Positions 46,201-55,538 are shown, numbered from the stretch's first letter. The stretch is 64,000 bases of DNA from Methylorubrum populi (GCA_036946625.1 JAQIIU010000003.1:445961-509960), one strand, 5' to 3'. Numbers and translations are program-made. Notes: generated by a model not told the origin, from the letters alone.

Positions 46201-48258
46201 TCACTCGGCCGGAGCCAGGGTGGGGTCCGCCTCCAGCGCCGTCCAGCGGTCGGCACGGTAGGCTTTGACGCAGGCCATGATGCCGAACGCGGCGATCGCC
46301 AGCACGAGGCCGACGAACAGCACCGCGAGGCCTGCGTCGATGCGGTCGTTGAAGACGATCTTGTGCATGTCGCCCATGCTTTTGGCCGGGCCCAGCACCT
46401 TGCCCTCGGCGATCGCGGCCGAGAACCGGTCGGCATGCGCCAGGAAGCCGATCTTCGGATCGGGCGAGAAGATCTTCTGCCAGCCCGCGGTCAGGGTGCA
46501 GATGCACAGCCAGACGGTCGGGATGATCGTGACGAAGGCGTAGCGCTCGCGCTTCATCTTGAAGATCACCACGGTGGCGAGCGTCAGCGCCACGGCCGCC
46601 AGCATCTGGTTCGAGATGCCGAACAGCGGCCACAGGGTGTAGATGCCGCCGAGCGGGTCGGTGACGCCCTGGTAGAGGAAGAAGCCCCAGGCGCCGACGC
46701 ACAGGGCGGTGGCGAGCACGCTCGGCACCCAGGCCGAGGTGTCCTTGAAGGACGGCGCGACGAGGCCGAGCAGGTCCTGCAGCATGAAGCGGCCGGCGCG
46801 GGTGCCCGCATCCACCGCGGTCAGGATGAACAGGGCCTCGAACAGGATCGCGAAGTGGTACCAGAAGGCCATCATCGCCTTGCCGCCGATGGCCGACGAG
46901 ATGATGTGGGCCATGCCGACGGCGAGCGTCGGGGCGCCGCCGACGCGGGAGATGATCGAGTGTTCGCCGACGTCGACGGCGGTCTGGGCGATCACCTCGG
47001 GGGAGACGGGGAAGCCGAGCGCCGTCACCGCCGCCGCGGCGGTCTCCGGCGTGGTGCCGAGCAGGGCGCCGGGCGAGTTCATGGTGAAGTAGACGCCCGG
47101 ATCGATCACGCTCGCGGCGACCAGCGCCATGATCGCGACGAAGCTCTCCATCAGCATGCCGCCGTAGCCGATGAAGCGGGTGTCCATCTCGTTGTCGACG
47201 AGCTTCGGCGTCGTGCCCGAGGAAATCAGGGCGTGGAAGCCCGAGACCGCGCCGCAGGCGATGGTGATGAACAGGAACGGGAACAGCGAGCCCGCCCAGA
47301 CCGGGCCGGTGCCGTCGACGAACTTCGTCATCGCCGGCATCTGCATGTGCGGCGCCACGAAGACGATGCCGATGGCGAGCCCGACGATGGTGCCGATCTT
47401 GAGGAAGGTCGAGAGGTAGTCGCGCGGGGCGAGCAGCAGCCAGACCGGCAGGATCGCCGCGACGAAGCCGTAGCCGATCAGCATCCAGGTGAGCTGTACG
47501 CCGGTGAAGGTGAAGGCCGGGCCCCAGTACGGGTCGGCGGCGATCCGCCCGCCGTAGACGATCGCGGCCATGAGCAGGATGAAGCCGATGATCGAGACCT
47601 CGCCGACCTTCCCCGGCCGGATGTAGCGGGCGTAGAGGCCCATCAGCAGGGCGATCGGGATCGTCGCGCCGACGGTGAAGGTGCCCCAGGGACTCTCGGC
47701 CAGCGCCTTGACCACCACCATCGCCAGCACGGCGAGCAGGATGATCATGATCATGAAGGTGCCGAACAGGGCGATCACGCCGGGGATCACGCCGAGTTCG
47801 GCCCGGATCAGCTCACCCAGCGAGCGGCCGTCGCGGCGCATCGACACGAACAGGATCATGAAGTCCTGCACCGCGCCGGCGAGCACGACGCCGGCGAGGA
47901 TCCAGAGCATGCCGGGCAGGTAGCCCATCTGCGCCGCGAGCACCGGGCCGACCAGCGGGCCGGCGCCGGCGATGGCCGCGAAGTGATGGCCGAACAGCAC
48001 CGACTTGTTGGTCGGGACGTAGTCGAGGCCGTCGTTGTGGCGGTGGGCTGGCGTCTCGCGCTTCGGATCGAGGCGCATGACGTTGTCGGCGATGTAGAGG
48101 GAGTAGTAGCGGTAGGCGATCAGGTAGGTGCAGACCGCGGCCACCACGACCCACAGCGCGTTGATCGATTCGCCCCGATGCGTGGCGACGACCGCCAGGG
48201 CCGCGGCGCCCAATGCCCCGACCAGGGCCCAGGGTCCGTGTTTCTGTATCGCGCCCAT
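46201..48258 (-). CDS. cstA: Carbon starvation protein A (pyruvate/peptide transporter)
   Basis: 685 residues, normal length. Inner-membrane transporter with about 16-18 segments; E. coli homologues import pyruvate and were first linked to peptide use on starvation. Visible: YYSLYIADNVMRLDPKRETP, DYVPTNKSVLFGHHFAAIAG, AGPLVGPVLAAQMGYLPGML, and GAVSGFHALISSGTTPKLVD. The ATG at 48258 (MGAIQKHGP) fits the family; the open frame to 48927 is unrelated sequence. It forms an operon with ybdD. Confidence 0.95.
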   Translation of the reverse strand: MGAIQKHGPWALVGALGAAALAVVATHRGESINALWVVVAAVCTYLIAYRYYSLYIADNVMRLDPKRETPAHRHNDGLDYVPTNKSVLFGHHFAAIAGAGPLVGPVLAAQMGYLPGMLWILAGVVLAGAVQDFMILFVSMRRDGRSLGELIRAELGVIPGVIALFGTFMIMIILLAVLAMVVVKALAESPWGTFTVGATIPIALLMGLYARYIRPGKVGEVSIIGFILLMAAIVYGGRIAADPYWGPAFTFTGVQLTWMLIGYGFVAAILPVWLLLAPRDYLSTFLKIGTIVGLAIGIVFVAPHMQMPAMTKFVDGTGPVWAGSLFPFLFITIACGAVSGFHALISSGTTPKLVDNEMDTRFIGYGGMLMESFVAIMALVAASVIDPGVYFTMNSPGALLGTTPETAAAAVTALGFPVSPEVIAQTAVDVGEHSIISRVGGAPTLAVGMAHIISSAIGGKAMMAFWYHFAILFEALFILTAVDAGTRAGRFMLQDLLGLVAPSFKDTSAWVPSVLATALCVGAWGFFLYQGVTDPLGGIYTLWPLFGISNQMLAAVALTLATVVIFKMKRERYAFVTIIPTVWLCICTLTAGWQKIFSPDPKIGFLAHADRFSAAIAEGKVLGPAKSMGDMHKIVFNDRIDAGLAVLFVGLVLAIAAFGIMACVKAYRADRWTALEADPTLAPAE

Positions 48259-48464
48259 CCGACGCCTCGCTCCGTGCATCGGCCGCATTCTTGATGCAGG
48301 CGGCCTTCGCGGTCCTGTTTGGCGCAAATTTTCCCGCGAGGCCAGTTGCCGGGAGCACACAGGCACGGGTTCCCTCAACGCCGGCAGTGACATCCGCCAG
48401 ATCGCGTCACCCGGGCCGCGGGATTGGTTTTTTCCGTACGCGCGGGGCTGCGCCCGTTGCGGCG

Positions 48465-49100
48465 TCAGGTATCCCGGTCGAGGACGATGACGCGGTTGGG
48501 CAGTTCGTTGTCGCCCCGGCCTCCCGGCAGGGCGGCCGCGAGCACCGCGCCGACCCGCTCCACCGCCGCGACGAGCCCGTCGCCGAGGGCATCGCGCCCG
48601 GCCGCGCCGAGCAGGTCGGACACGATCGCGCACCACCGCTCGTCTTCGATCCGGGCCCGCACGCCCTGGTCGGCGACGATCTCGGCGTAGCGCTCGGCGA
48701 GCGCCACGTAGATCAGCACGCCGGTGCGTCCCCGCGTCCCGGTCAGGCCGTGGCCCAGGAATTCGCGGCGGGCGGCGGCGTGGGCGCGCTCGCGCCGCCA
48801 GTGCCGCGGGGTCAGCGCGATCCGCAGGCGTTCGTTCAGCGTCAGCAGGAGCGTGCCGAGCACGGCGGCGGCCTGGACGAGCGCGATCTCGCCCGCGCTC
48901 AGGGCGGTGAGCCGGATCAGCGGCCACGGTACCGCGAGGCCGACCGCGAGCGCCAGGGCGAGGCCGGGGGAGCGGTAGAGCCCGGCCCGGGCGGCGACGA
49001 GCACCACGATCTCGCCCGAGGTGCCGGCCTCCGCCCGGCCGATCGCCACGGCGATGCGGTCCCGTTCGGGGCCGCTGAGGATGGCCTCGCTACCAGTCAC
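48465..49100 (-). CDS. TPM-domain membrane protein (short)
   Basis: 211 residues. Begins ILSGPERDRIAVAIGRAEAG and TSGEIVVLVAARAGLY, then two or three hydrophobic segments (about 45-110) and RTGVLIYVALAERYAEIVAD, followed by DQGVRARIEDERW. This is the soluble TPM fold interrupted by membrane helices, as in the second TPM gene often found next to a YgcG-type gene. The GTG start at 49100 overlaps the end of the upstream TPM gene by 11 bp. Confidence 0.78.
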   Translation of the reverse strand: MTGSEAILSGPERDRIAVAIGRAEAGTSGEIVVLVAARAGLYRSPGLALALAVGLAVPWPLIRLTALSAGEIALVQAAAVLGTLLLTLNERLRIALTPRHWRRERAHAAARREFLGHGLTGTRGRTGVLIYVALAERYAEIVADQGVRARIEDERWCAIVSDLLGAAGRDALGDGLVAAVERVGAVLAAALPGGRGDNELPNRVIVLDRDT

Positions 49101-49887
49101 CGGACGCTCCCCCGCCGCCGAACGAGCCGCCCCCGCCCGAGAAACCGCCCCCGCCGCCGTCCGAGAAGCCGCCGCTCCAGCCGCCGGAGGGGCCGGGGAC
49201 GACGACGAAGCCGCCGCCGCGCCCGCGCCGCCCGCCACCGCCGCCGCTCATCCGGGTCAGGACGACGACCAGCACGACGATGACGAGGATCCAGAACGCG
49301 ACGGTGACGGGATCGACCGTATCCTCCCGCACCGGCGCGCGGCGCTGCCATTCGTCGGCATCGCCCGCCAGGACCGACAGGATCGCGTCGACCCCCGCCT
49401 CGACGCCGCCGGAAAAGTCGCCCTGGCGGAAGCGCGGCGTGATCGCGCTGGTGACGATGGTCTTCGACAGCGCGTCGGTCAGCGCGCCTTCGAGCCCGTA
49501 GCCGACCTCGATGCGCACCTTGCGCTCGGTCGGCGCCACCAGGAGCAGCACGCCGTTGTCGGTCTTCTTCCGGCCGATGCCCCAGGCCCGGGCGAGGCGG
49601 TTGGCGTAGTCCTCGACCGTGCGGTCCTGAAGGCTCGGCACGGTGGCGACCACGATCTGGTCGCCGCTCCTGTCCTCGTGCGCCTCGATCTTGCCGTCGA
49701 TGCGCGCGCGGGCTTCCGCCGAGAGGATGCCGGCCGCGTCCACCACCCGCCCGGTCAGCTTCGGGAAGTCGGGCTCGGCCGCCCGGCCGAGCCCGGCGAG
49801 GGCGGCCAGGATCAGGAGTGCGAGCGGCAGCACCCGCAGGGCGCTCGCCGCGCGGGCCGAAACGATCCGGTCGGAGGGGGCCATCAC
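49090..49887 (-). CDS. YgcG-type TPM-domain protein with Gly-rich tail
   Basis: 265 residues. Signal peptide (VLPLALLILAALAGLGRAA), TPM domain (LTGRVVDAAGILSAEARARI, SGDQIVVATVPSLQDRTVED, NRLARAWGIGRKKTDNGVLL, VRIEVGYGLEGALTDALS), one C-terminal membrane helix (VAFWILVIVVLVVVLT) and a Gly/Ser/Phe-rich tail (FSGGGGSFGGGGASGDW). TPM proteins are linked to membrane-protein repair or phosphatase-like roles, not settled in bacteria. Sits between lemA and a second TPM gene on one strand. Confidence 0.88.
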   Translation of the reverse strand: MMAPSDRIVSARAASALRVLPLALLILAALAGLGRAAEPDFPKLTGRVVDAAGILSAEARARIDGKIEAHEDRSGDQIVVATVPSLQDRTVEDYANRLARAWGIGRKKTDNGVLLLVAPTERKVRIEVGYGLEGALTDALSKTIVTSAITPRFRQGDFSGGVEAGVDAILSVLAGDADEWQRRAPVREDTVDPVTVAFWILVIVVLVVVLTRMSGGGGGRRGRGGGFVVVPGPSGGWSGGFSDGGGGGFSGGGGSFGGGGASGDW

Positions 49888-49912
49888 CGCAGCGAGGGGT
49901 TTGGCAGGCGCG

Positions 49913-50542
49913 CTAGAACTTCACGTTCGGCGCGCGCTCGGCGCCCGGCGTCGAGGTGAAGGTCTCCATCGGCTTGGCGTCGGGATAGAACCACGACGCG
50001 ACCCAGCGGCCGGGAATGGTGCGGATCTCGGTGTTGTAGGCCTGGACCGCCTGGATGTAGTCGCGCCGCGCCACCGCGATGCGGTTCTCGGTGCCCTCCA
50101 ACTGCGATTGCAGCGCCAGAAAATTCTGGTTGGACTTCAGGTCCGGATAGGCCTCGACCGAGGCGAGCAGCCGCCCGAGCGCGCCCGAGAGCTGGTTCTG
50201 CGCGTCCTGGAACTGCTTGAACTTTTCCGGATCGCTCACCGTGGAGGCATCGACCTGCACGCTGGTCGCCTTGGCCCGGGCTTCGGTCACCCGGGTCAGG
50301 GTCTCCTGCTCCTGCTTGGCGTAGCCCTTCACCGTCTCGACGAGGTTGGGGATCAGGTCGGCCCGGCGCTGGTACTGGTTCTGCACCTCGCTCCAGGCCG
50401 ATTTCGCCTGCTCCTCCAGGCTCGGCACCCGGTTGATCGCCCCGCACCCCGCCAAGCCCGTCGCCAGCCACAGGGCGACCAGCGCGGAGACGAGCCGGCC
50501 GAGTATGGAGGGGCGGGTTGGGGCTGGGAGGGCGAGGGGCAT
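49913..50542 (-). CDS. lemA: LemA family protein
   Basis: 209 residues. A lipoprotein-like N-terminus (ALVALWLATGLAGCGAINR) leads to a coiled-coil LemA domain: WSEVQNQYQRRADLIPNLVE, TVKGYAKQEQETLTRVTEAR, LLASVEAYPDLKSNQNFLAL, and ENRIAVARRDYIQAVQAYNT. The lemA-TPM pair is widespread; function uncertain. The gene ends the GC-rich DNA before the AT-rich island. Confidence 0.9.
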   Translation of the reverse strand: MPLALPAPTRPSILGRLVSALVALWLATGLAGCGAINRVPSLEEQAKSAWSEVQNQYQRRADLIPNLVETVKGYAKQEQETLTRVTEARAKATSVQVDASTVSDPEKFKQFQDAQNQLSGALGRLLASVEAYPDLKSNQNFLALQSQLEGTENRIAVARRDYIQAVQAYNTEIRTIPGRWVASWFYPDAKPMETFTSTPGAERAPNVKF

Positions 50543-50581
50543 AAGGGGCTCCAGGGCAAACCTGCTTTATCAAAAAAGGTT

Positions 50582-51259
50582 TTAAATCGGTTTTCTCACA
50601 CGACACTTTGCAGAAGTATTCTCCAGCGGGCATTCGATGCCTGCGTTGGAGAAAAATTCATGAAAAGCGCGCTTGAGCCCTGGCCAATCTCTATCATTAT
50701 CGTAATAATCGTCTCCTACCAAAAGCCCGCCAGGGCGAACGAGTGGCCACCAAGCTTTCAAGTCTGAAATAACTGATTCATATTCGTGGCCGGCATCGAT
50801 ATGAACCATGTCTACTTGCACTTGGCGTAATTTAAGTAATTCTGCCGCGTTGATGCTGTCAAGCGGTAGGGGAACAATATAATCACTTACTTCGGATTTT
50901 ACAACATTTGTCATGAAAGTCCGCATGAGCATCGGTTGACCATGTTCCACAACTAGTGAAGAAAACCAATTTTCATGCGCCCAATGATCAACCGCTCCAA
51001 GCCAAGTATCGACAGCGATAACGGCACCATCGATACGAAGATCCTTCATCCGCTTTGCCATTACTATAGATGAAGAGCCTTTCCAAACCCCCACTTCAAC
51101 GACAATTTTTGGCCTTAAATCATCAATGCCTTCTCTTAAATACGGATGGTTTTCGTTCCACCCTTGAGCGTCTGCTTGAAAAAGGCCATCCGGAAAAGCA
51201 GTGAAGGGATCTTTACCAAACCATAGCGTTTCAACCAGCTCGTTTTTGATACCCGGCAT
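50582..51259 (-). CDS. Class I SAM-dependent methyltransferase (Methyltransf_24-like)
   Basis: 225 residues. SAM-binding motif I IVVEVGVWKGSSSIVMAKRM (residues about 51-70), motif II VIAVDTWLGA, then QVDMVHIDAGHEYESVISDL and RPGGLLVGDDYYDNDRDWPG, the arrangement typical of CmcI/Methyltransf_24 proteins found in glycan clusters. It probably methylates a sugar or is a sugar-modifying relative; the substrate is unknown. Last gene of the island, codon use strongly AT-biased. Confidence 0.8.
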   Translation of the reverse strand: MPGIKNELVETLWFGKDPFTAFPDGLFQADAQGWNENHPYLREGIDDLRPKIVVEVGVWKGSSSIVMAKRMKDLRIDGAVIAVDTWLGAVDHWAHENWFSSLVVEHGQPMLMRTFMTNVVKSEVSDYIVPLPLDSINAAELLKLRQVQVDMVHIDAGHEYESVISDLKAWWPLVRPGGLLVGDDYYDNDRDWPGLKRAFHEFFSNAGIECPLENTSAKCRVRKPI

Positions 51260-51272
51260 AACGTTATCCTCT

Positions 51273-52583
51273 TTAGCTGTCGATAGCTTCGAGCAGATGA
51301 TAAGCCACTGCCTTCGGGTCGCCTAACCGATAGGCCGTAGCAAAGTTCGCCACCTTCTCCTCCTTGGTGATATGGACAGGAGTAAGGTATGTAGCGGTGT
51401 TTTTTGCGACTCTATCGATGAGATGATAGTTTGCATTAACTACGTTATTGGCTGACAATGCCACAATACGTTTAGCCGAACTAAATATAGATAAATGTAA
51501 AGCAGATCCGGCAATAGCTAATATTTTTTCAGCATGTTGCATTAATCCAAGTTGTTGCCGGAATGTGAGCTCCTCTGGATGAATGATTTTGACGCCAGAA
51601 TTTGCTAAATACTGCTCCATCTCCGACTCGTTTACAAATGAGCCAGTACCGATACTTAGCTGACTTCTAGATAAATAAACCCGATTCGACACTCCACTCG
51701 GTGGGAGCTCGGGTCCAATTGTCGCATTTAGATTTCGACAAAATTCACCATAAACATGATGAATATATCGTTGTGCACTCAAGCTTGTTTTTGGAATGAG
51801 TACTTCTGGCAGTCTTACGGGTTCTTTAAGCACAACAACGTCATTAATTGTAATGCCAATGGCGTTTAGTACTTCTCTAACATATGGAAAGTGAAACCAA
51901 GTCTCTGCGCCATGATCGGAATGAAACAAGAGTTTCGCCGACCCTCGTTCATGCGCGAACCACAATCGAGACAAAGTATCTATCAAAAAATGCCCAAAAT
52001 GACAATTGAAATATCCACAATATATGTAATAGTGTTCTTGATTTGTATTATTTACACTGTCAAAATCTATATTTGCTTGAGTATTTATATTATAAATCTT
52101 TCTCTCAGTCATGGCTGCTTCGATACAATCTCCGTCGGAGCTGAATAAACCCCAGGATTCAGATGGGTTCCAAGGCAAATAAATGCAATCCTTTGCTATA
52201 ATAATGCTCGGATTTGCCTGGATAACTTTGATATCGCCCCAGATGTGTGGTGCAGAGGATAATCCCCACGAAGCAACAGCTCCATCCAAGTCTGACGAGC
52301 TCACAACTCGAAACTTCTCCCAATCTCCCAAATTACTGCTATTGAACTCAAGTTTATCCCAGTGTGGAGCCGCCCGAATAAAAAAACCATCTTTCACAAG
52401 ACTGACAGTTCCGTCTTCATTTTTCTCCATAGTTATTCCAGTTAGACTGGCTGGCAAGACGGCGAAGTTATTTTCTTCGACTTCGCACATCACTGAAAGG
52501 TTCGCAGAAAGCGCTGGTACTTGAACCAAGCCTACGCCATCGCGATAACCTAAGACGCTGCCATTGGCGGTCATTAAGTACAC
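51273..52583 (-). CDS. Glycosyltransferase family 61 (DUF563)
   Basis: 436 residues. The C-terminal half has the DUF563/GT61 hallmarks: YCGYFNCHFGHFLIDTLSRL (near residue 190), NRVYLSRSQLSIGTGSFVNE, and EKILAIAGSALHLSIFSSAK (near 360). The N-terminal 150 residues have no clear family. GT61 enzymes transfer xylose or other sugars; in bacteria they occur in surface-glycan loci. It follows the FkbM gene and precedes the methyltransferase by 14 bp. Confidence 0.82.
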   Translation of the reverse strand: MYLMTANGSVLGYRDGVGLVQVPALSANLSVMCEVEENNFAVLPASLTGITMEKNEDGTVSLVKDGFFIRAAPHWDKLEFNSSNLGDWEKFRVVSSSDLDGAVASWGLSSAPHIWGDIKVIQANPSIIIAKDCIYLPWNPSESWGLFSSDGDCIEAAMTERKIYNINTQANIDFDSVNNTNQEHYYIYCGYFNCHFGHFLIDTLSRLWFAHERGSAKLLFHSDHGAETWFHFPYVREVLNAIGITINDVVVLKEPVRLPEVLIPKTSLSAQRYIHHVYGEFCRNLNATIGPELPPSGVSNRVYLSRSQLSIGTGSFVNESEMEQYLANSGVKIIHPEELTFRQQLGLMQHAEKILAIAGSALHLSIFSSAKRIVALSANNVVNANYHLIDRVAKNTATYLTPVHITKEEKVANFATAYRLGDPKAVAYHLLEAIDS

Positions 52584-52608
52584 TGCAACGTCTCCATGTC
52601 GAAGTTTT

Positions 52609-53466
52609 TCATTGAACTAATGAATCTCGGCAACGAAAGTTATTCCTGAAGTTTGAGAACATTTCCAGGTTATGCACGCGGCAACATTCAGAAAACATAT
52701 CGAGCTTGTCCTGGGGAACCATGGCATAATTCCAGGCATTCATGTCTGCAATAATAAGAGGTGTATAGATGGCGCACGTTGTTCGAAGACGGAATGGAAC
52801 ATAGTCAAACTTAGAAAAAAGTTTCGAAAGAGAGTAGAACTCCTTTTGTGCTCCTGCCAGCATTTCTGCAAATATTATCGGACGATCCGACTCAAGATAT
52901 GTGTGAGCGCCGCGGAAAAAGGCAGCTTCATGTCCCTCAATGTCAACTTTTACGACACTGATTTGTTCATCAAATTTGAAGCTGTCAAGTCTTCTCTTGT
53001 TGACTATGATGGTGCTTTCATGTGCCTTAAACGCGGCTTCCAGGGATGCGCTGGTCTCTAAAAGTCCATGGCTCTTGTCGGGAATGTAGAGAGTTGCTTG
53101 TCCCTCGTCATCACTAAGCGCAAATTCTTCTACATTTACTTGATTGTCTAGGCCATTCGCTTTGATGTTCCTGCGAAGGATATCCAAGGCTGCCGGTAGA
53201 GGCTCAAAGGCAGTAATTTTTACTCCAGGGCGCGATTTGCCCGCGAGAATCGAATAAAGGCCATTGTTTGCCCCAATATCAAGAAAGCGCCCGGGCGAAC
53301 GTGATACAACAGCCATCAAGATAAGTGGCAACGGTGCTTCATAGGATCCATCTGCCATTGTTCGTGCAACCAAATCAGCGCCATCCGCGGTGTCAAGAGT
53401 GAACTGTCGACCCGCAAAACTGAACGAAATCTGTTGATTCTGTTGAGGTATCATCTTCGCTTGCAT
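52609..53466 (-). CDS. FkbM family methyltransferase
   Basis: About 285 residues. SAM motif I RFLDIGANNGLYSILAGKSR, then ITAFEPLPAALDILRRNIKA, FALSDDEGQATLYIPD, and VVKVDIEGHEAAFFRGAHTY, all typical of FkbM enzymes that O-methylate sugars or lipids. ATG at 53466 is used, 53490 and 53454 are alternatives; the first overlaps the stop of the upstream gene. AT-rich codon use. Confidence 0.85.
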   Translation of the reverse strand: MQAKMIPQQNQQISFSFAGRQFTLDTADGADLVARTMADGSYEAPLPLILMAVVSRSPGRFLDIGANNGLYSILAGKSRPGVKITAFEPLPAALDILRRNIKANGLDNQVNVEEFALSDDEGQATLYIPDKSHGLLETSASLEAAFKAHESTIIVNKRRLDSFKFDEQISVVKVDIEGHEAAFFRGAHTYLESDRPIIFAEMLAGAQKEFYSLSKLFSKFDYVPFRLRTTCAIYTPLIIADMNAWNYAMVPQDKLDMFSECCRVHNLEMFSNFRNNFRCRDSLVQ

Positions 53467-53476
53467 CCTACATAAT

Positions 53477-54859
53477 TTAGTAAATCTCAACTTCGTCCAG
53501 ATGGAAGAAGTCTCGACTCACAAGTGACAACTTAATATATCGCGCATCTATTGCGACCCGCACGATCAATGGATGACCGTCAGCTCCACCGAAAGGAGAA
53601 TGTGTCGGGTTCGTGAAAACGGTTTCCCAGTTGTCTGCGTCAGGCGAGACTTCAATTTTTAAAGGATAAGCTCTGGCAGCAAATGGGCGGTTTTTTAAAG
53701 AATTAAATACACGAATTTCCGTTATATTAAAATTATCGCCTAGATCGGTTTGCCAATAAGGGTTGTCTTCAAGATCCGTGTGGAAGCCATCAGCACCGGT
53801 ATGGATGCCACTTATTGCACCTTTGGCATCTTCGTAGATATCGCCTTTAGACCAAGAAGAAACAGAGCTTTGATGAGGTTTAGATTTAAGGGCTAGATTG
53901 ATTTTTCCATTAGGCTGTACTATCGTCGTTGCTTGCGCCCTGCGTCGAACGATGCCTTGTTGATCTTCCCAATAGTCCGCAAGGAATCGATCCTCTGTAT
54001 CGTTCAAGATCGATATGAACTTATCAAGAGTTCCGTCACTGCTCGCTGCGACGTTGCCCCACATCGGTTGGAAATAGTAAGCGCCCAGCGTGCCGCGGCG
54101 AACGCGGCGAATGAAATCCTCGCGCGATCGAAAGAGGTAATGATATGTGATTGCTGTATCGAAAATAGCTTGTCGCTTGTTGATGTTTGTTAAATATTCC
54201 TCACCGGACCTTGGAAATTCCGATAAATACTCATTCATTGGATCGCCGATCACATTCATCGATCTCATTCGCGCTTGGATGGGAGCCGGCCAACGATGAT
54301 TTAGCATCGGGTCTGGCGGATAGCCTAAGAAACGTAGATCAACGCAGGAACTCCGTGTCATGGTTTTGACACAAGGATCCATCCGTTCGAGTAGATTTTC
54401 TCGACGAACAAACTGAGTTAATGTACTGCCGCTGGGGCGCTCTATAAAAGCTTGGGGACCGAACCAAATCCAATTGAAGAAAATACAGTCTGCCTTGTCT
54501 TCCCTTTCTGTCATAAATGCTTTAATATTATTTTTAGGCTTAATAGCAAGAAATTCGTCACCATCAACGAACATGAACCACTCGCATTCATGCTTGTGAT
54601 GTGTCAAGAAATGCATCCAGCAAGAGTCTTGTTGCCCTTGATAGGGAAGATGATGGAAAGTTACAAATGGATTGTCGCTTTCGATGAATGAAATGATGCG
54701 ATTATACATTTCATAGGGATCATCATCATTGCAATATATGTAGCAGTGGTCGAACCCGATGGATTTATAATATAAAAGCCATTCCACAACAGTTTCTGTT
54801 TCCCAGCGCGAAGAATTCAGCACAACATGCTGATACTTTGATTTGTGTGGTTCCGGCAT
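53477..54859 (-). CDS. Glycosyltransferase family 2-like protein with C-terminal F5/8-type C domain
   Basis: 460 residues. The N-terminal part (about 1-300) resembles Glyco_tranf_2_4: WETETVVEWLLYYKSIGFDH, FHHLPYQGQQDSCWMHFLTH, and the catalytic DxD-like MFVDGDEFLAI (near 105). The C-terminal 140 residues (from about NLALKSKPHQSSVS) form a discoidin/coagulation-factor 5/8 type C domain: NPYWQTDLGDNFNITEIRVF, YPLKIEVSPDADNWETVF, and IDARYIKLSLVSRDFFHLDE. This would bind carbohydrate. The ATG at 54859 follows AAGGAGCGAAG. First gene of the island operon. Confidence 0.82.
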   Translation of the reverse strand: MPEPHKSKYQHVVLNSSRWETETVVEWLLYYKSIGFDHCYIYCNDDDPYEMYNRIISFIESDNPFVTFHHLPYQGQQDSCWMHFLTHHKHECEWFMFVDGDEFLAIKPKNNIKAFMTEREDKADCIFFNWIWFGPQAFIERPSGSTLTQFVRRENLLERMDPCVKTMTRSSCVDLRFLGYPPDPMLNHRWPAPIQARMRSMNVIGDPMNEYLSEFPRSGEEYLTNINKRQAIFDTAITYHYLFRSREDFIRRVRRGTLGAYYFQPMWGNVAASSDGTLDKFISILNDTEDRFLADYWEDQQGIVRRRAQATTIVQPNGKINLALKSKPHQSSVSSWSKGDIYEDAKGAISGIHTGADGFHTDLEDNPYWQTDLGDNFNITEIRVFNSLKNRPFAARAYPLKIEVSPDADNWETVFTNPTHSPFGGADGHPLIVRVAIDARYIKLSLVSRDFFHLDEVEIY

Positions 54860-55065
54860 GGTGCTTCGCTCCTTGATAATCTTGCATCTCACTTGCAAAA
54901 ATATATATTGATATTGTTTTTATTTCCAATTATTATCTTGATACCTTTGCATCCAATGAGATGCTGAGCCAGCTTGTATGCTCCGGGATCGTTCCTCGGA
55001 AAGTTGAGGCGCGTTTCAGTGTCCCGTATCCAGATGGACGGCGTTCCTTCACACACGAGTTCGCC

Positions 55066-55413
55066 ATGCCTGCCATGAACGACGCGGAAGTGAAAGTCAC
55101 CTCATCGCACACGGTCAAACCCCGCATCGCCATCACCTACTGCACCCAGTGCCAGTGGCTCCTGCGTGCGGCGTGGATGGCGCAGGAGCTTCTGTCAACC
55201 TTCCGCGACGATCTCGGCGAGGTCGCGCTGCGGCCCGGCCGCGGCGGGGTGTTCGTGATCGAGGTCGAGGGGGAGGTGATCTGGGAGCGGGTGCGCGACG
55301 GCGGGTTTCCCGATGTGAAGACGCTCAAGCAGCGGGTGCGCGACCGGCTCGATCCGGGGCGGGATCTCGGGCATGTCGATCGGGCGGGGCGCGAGGGTGA
55401 AGACGGAGGTTGA
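55066..55413 (+). CDS. SelW/SelT/Rdx-family thioredoxin-fold protein
   Basis: About 115 residues. PRIAITYCTQCQWLLRAAWM contains the CxxC redox motif, followed by AQELLSTFRDDLGEVALRPG, GGVFVIEVEGEVIWERVRDG and FPDVKTLKQRVRDRLDPGRD, the standard Rdx domain; the SelW-type selenocysteine is Cys here. The start is uncertain (55066 or 55075; the frame is open to 54961, in the AT-rich island edge). Confidence 0.85.
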   Translation: MPAMNDAEVKVTSSHTVKPRIAITYCTQCQWLLRAAWMAQELLSTFRDDLGEVALRPGRGGVFVIEVEGEVIWERVRDGGFPDVKTLKQRVRDRLDPGRDLGHVDRAGREGEDGG

Positions 55414-55538
55414 GGCGGCTTCCGGGGAGCGCCGCGAGGGAGGTGCTGGCCCCTGCGCTCCGGCTGGGGCATGATGGGGGAGGGTCACTCCCCAAGAACC
55501 CTCCAGCGCGCGAGCCGCGGGACGCCTTGATCCGACGC

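Larger units (their letters stand above)
50545..54960. other. AT-rich glycan-modification island
   Basis: A sharp drop from about 65-70% to roughly 40-45% GC (by eye) begins just after the lemA start and ends just before the SelW-like gene. Inside, four genes on the minus strand, all glycosyl- or methyltransferases, use AT-ending codons unlike their neighbours. No integrase, transposase or tRNA borders it. Probably acquired as a block by homologous recombination. Confidence 0.75.

Noticed and set aside
46144-48294. 716-codon plus-strand ORF antisense to cstA
   Set aside because: Low-complexity antisense shadow; cstA on the opposite strand is unmistakable.
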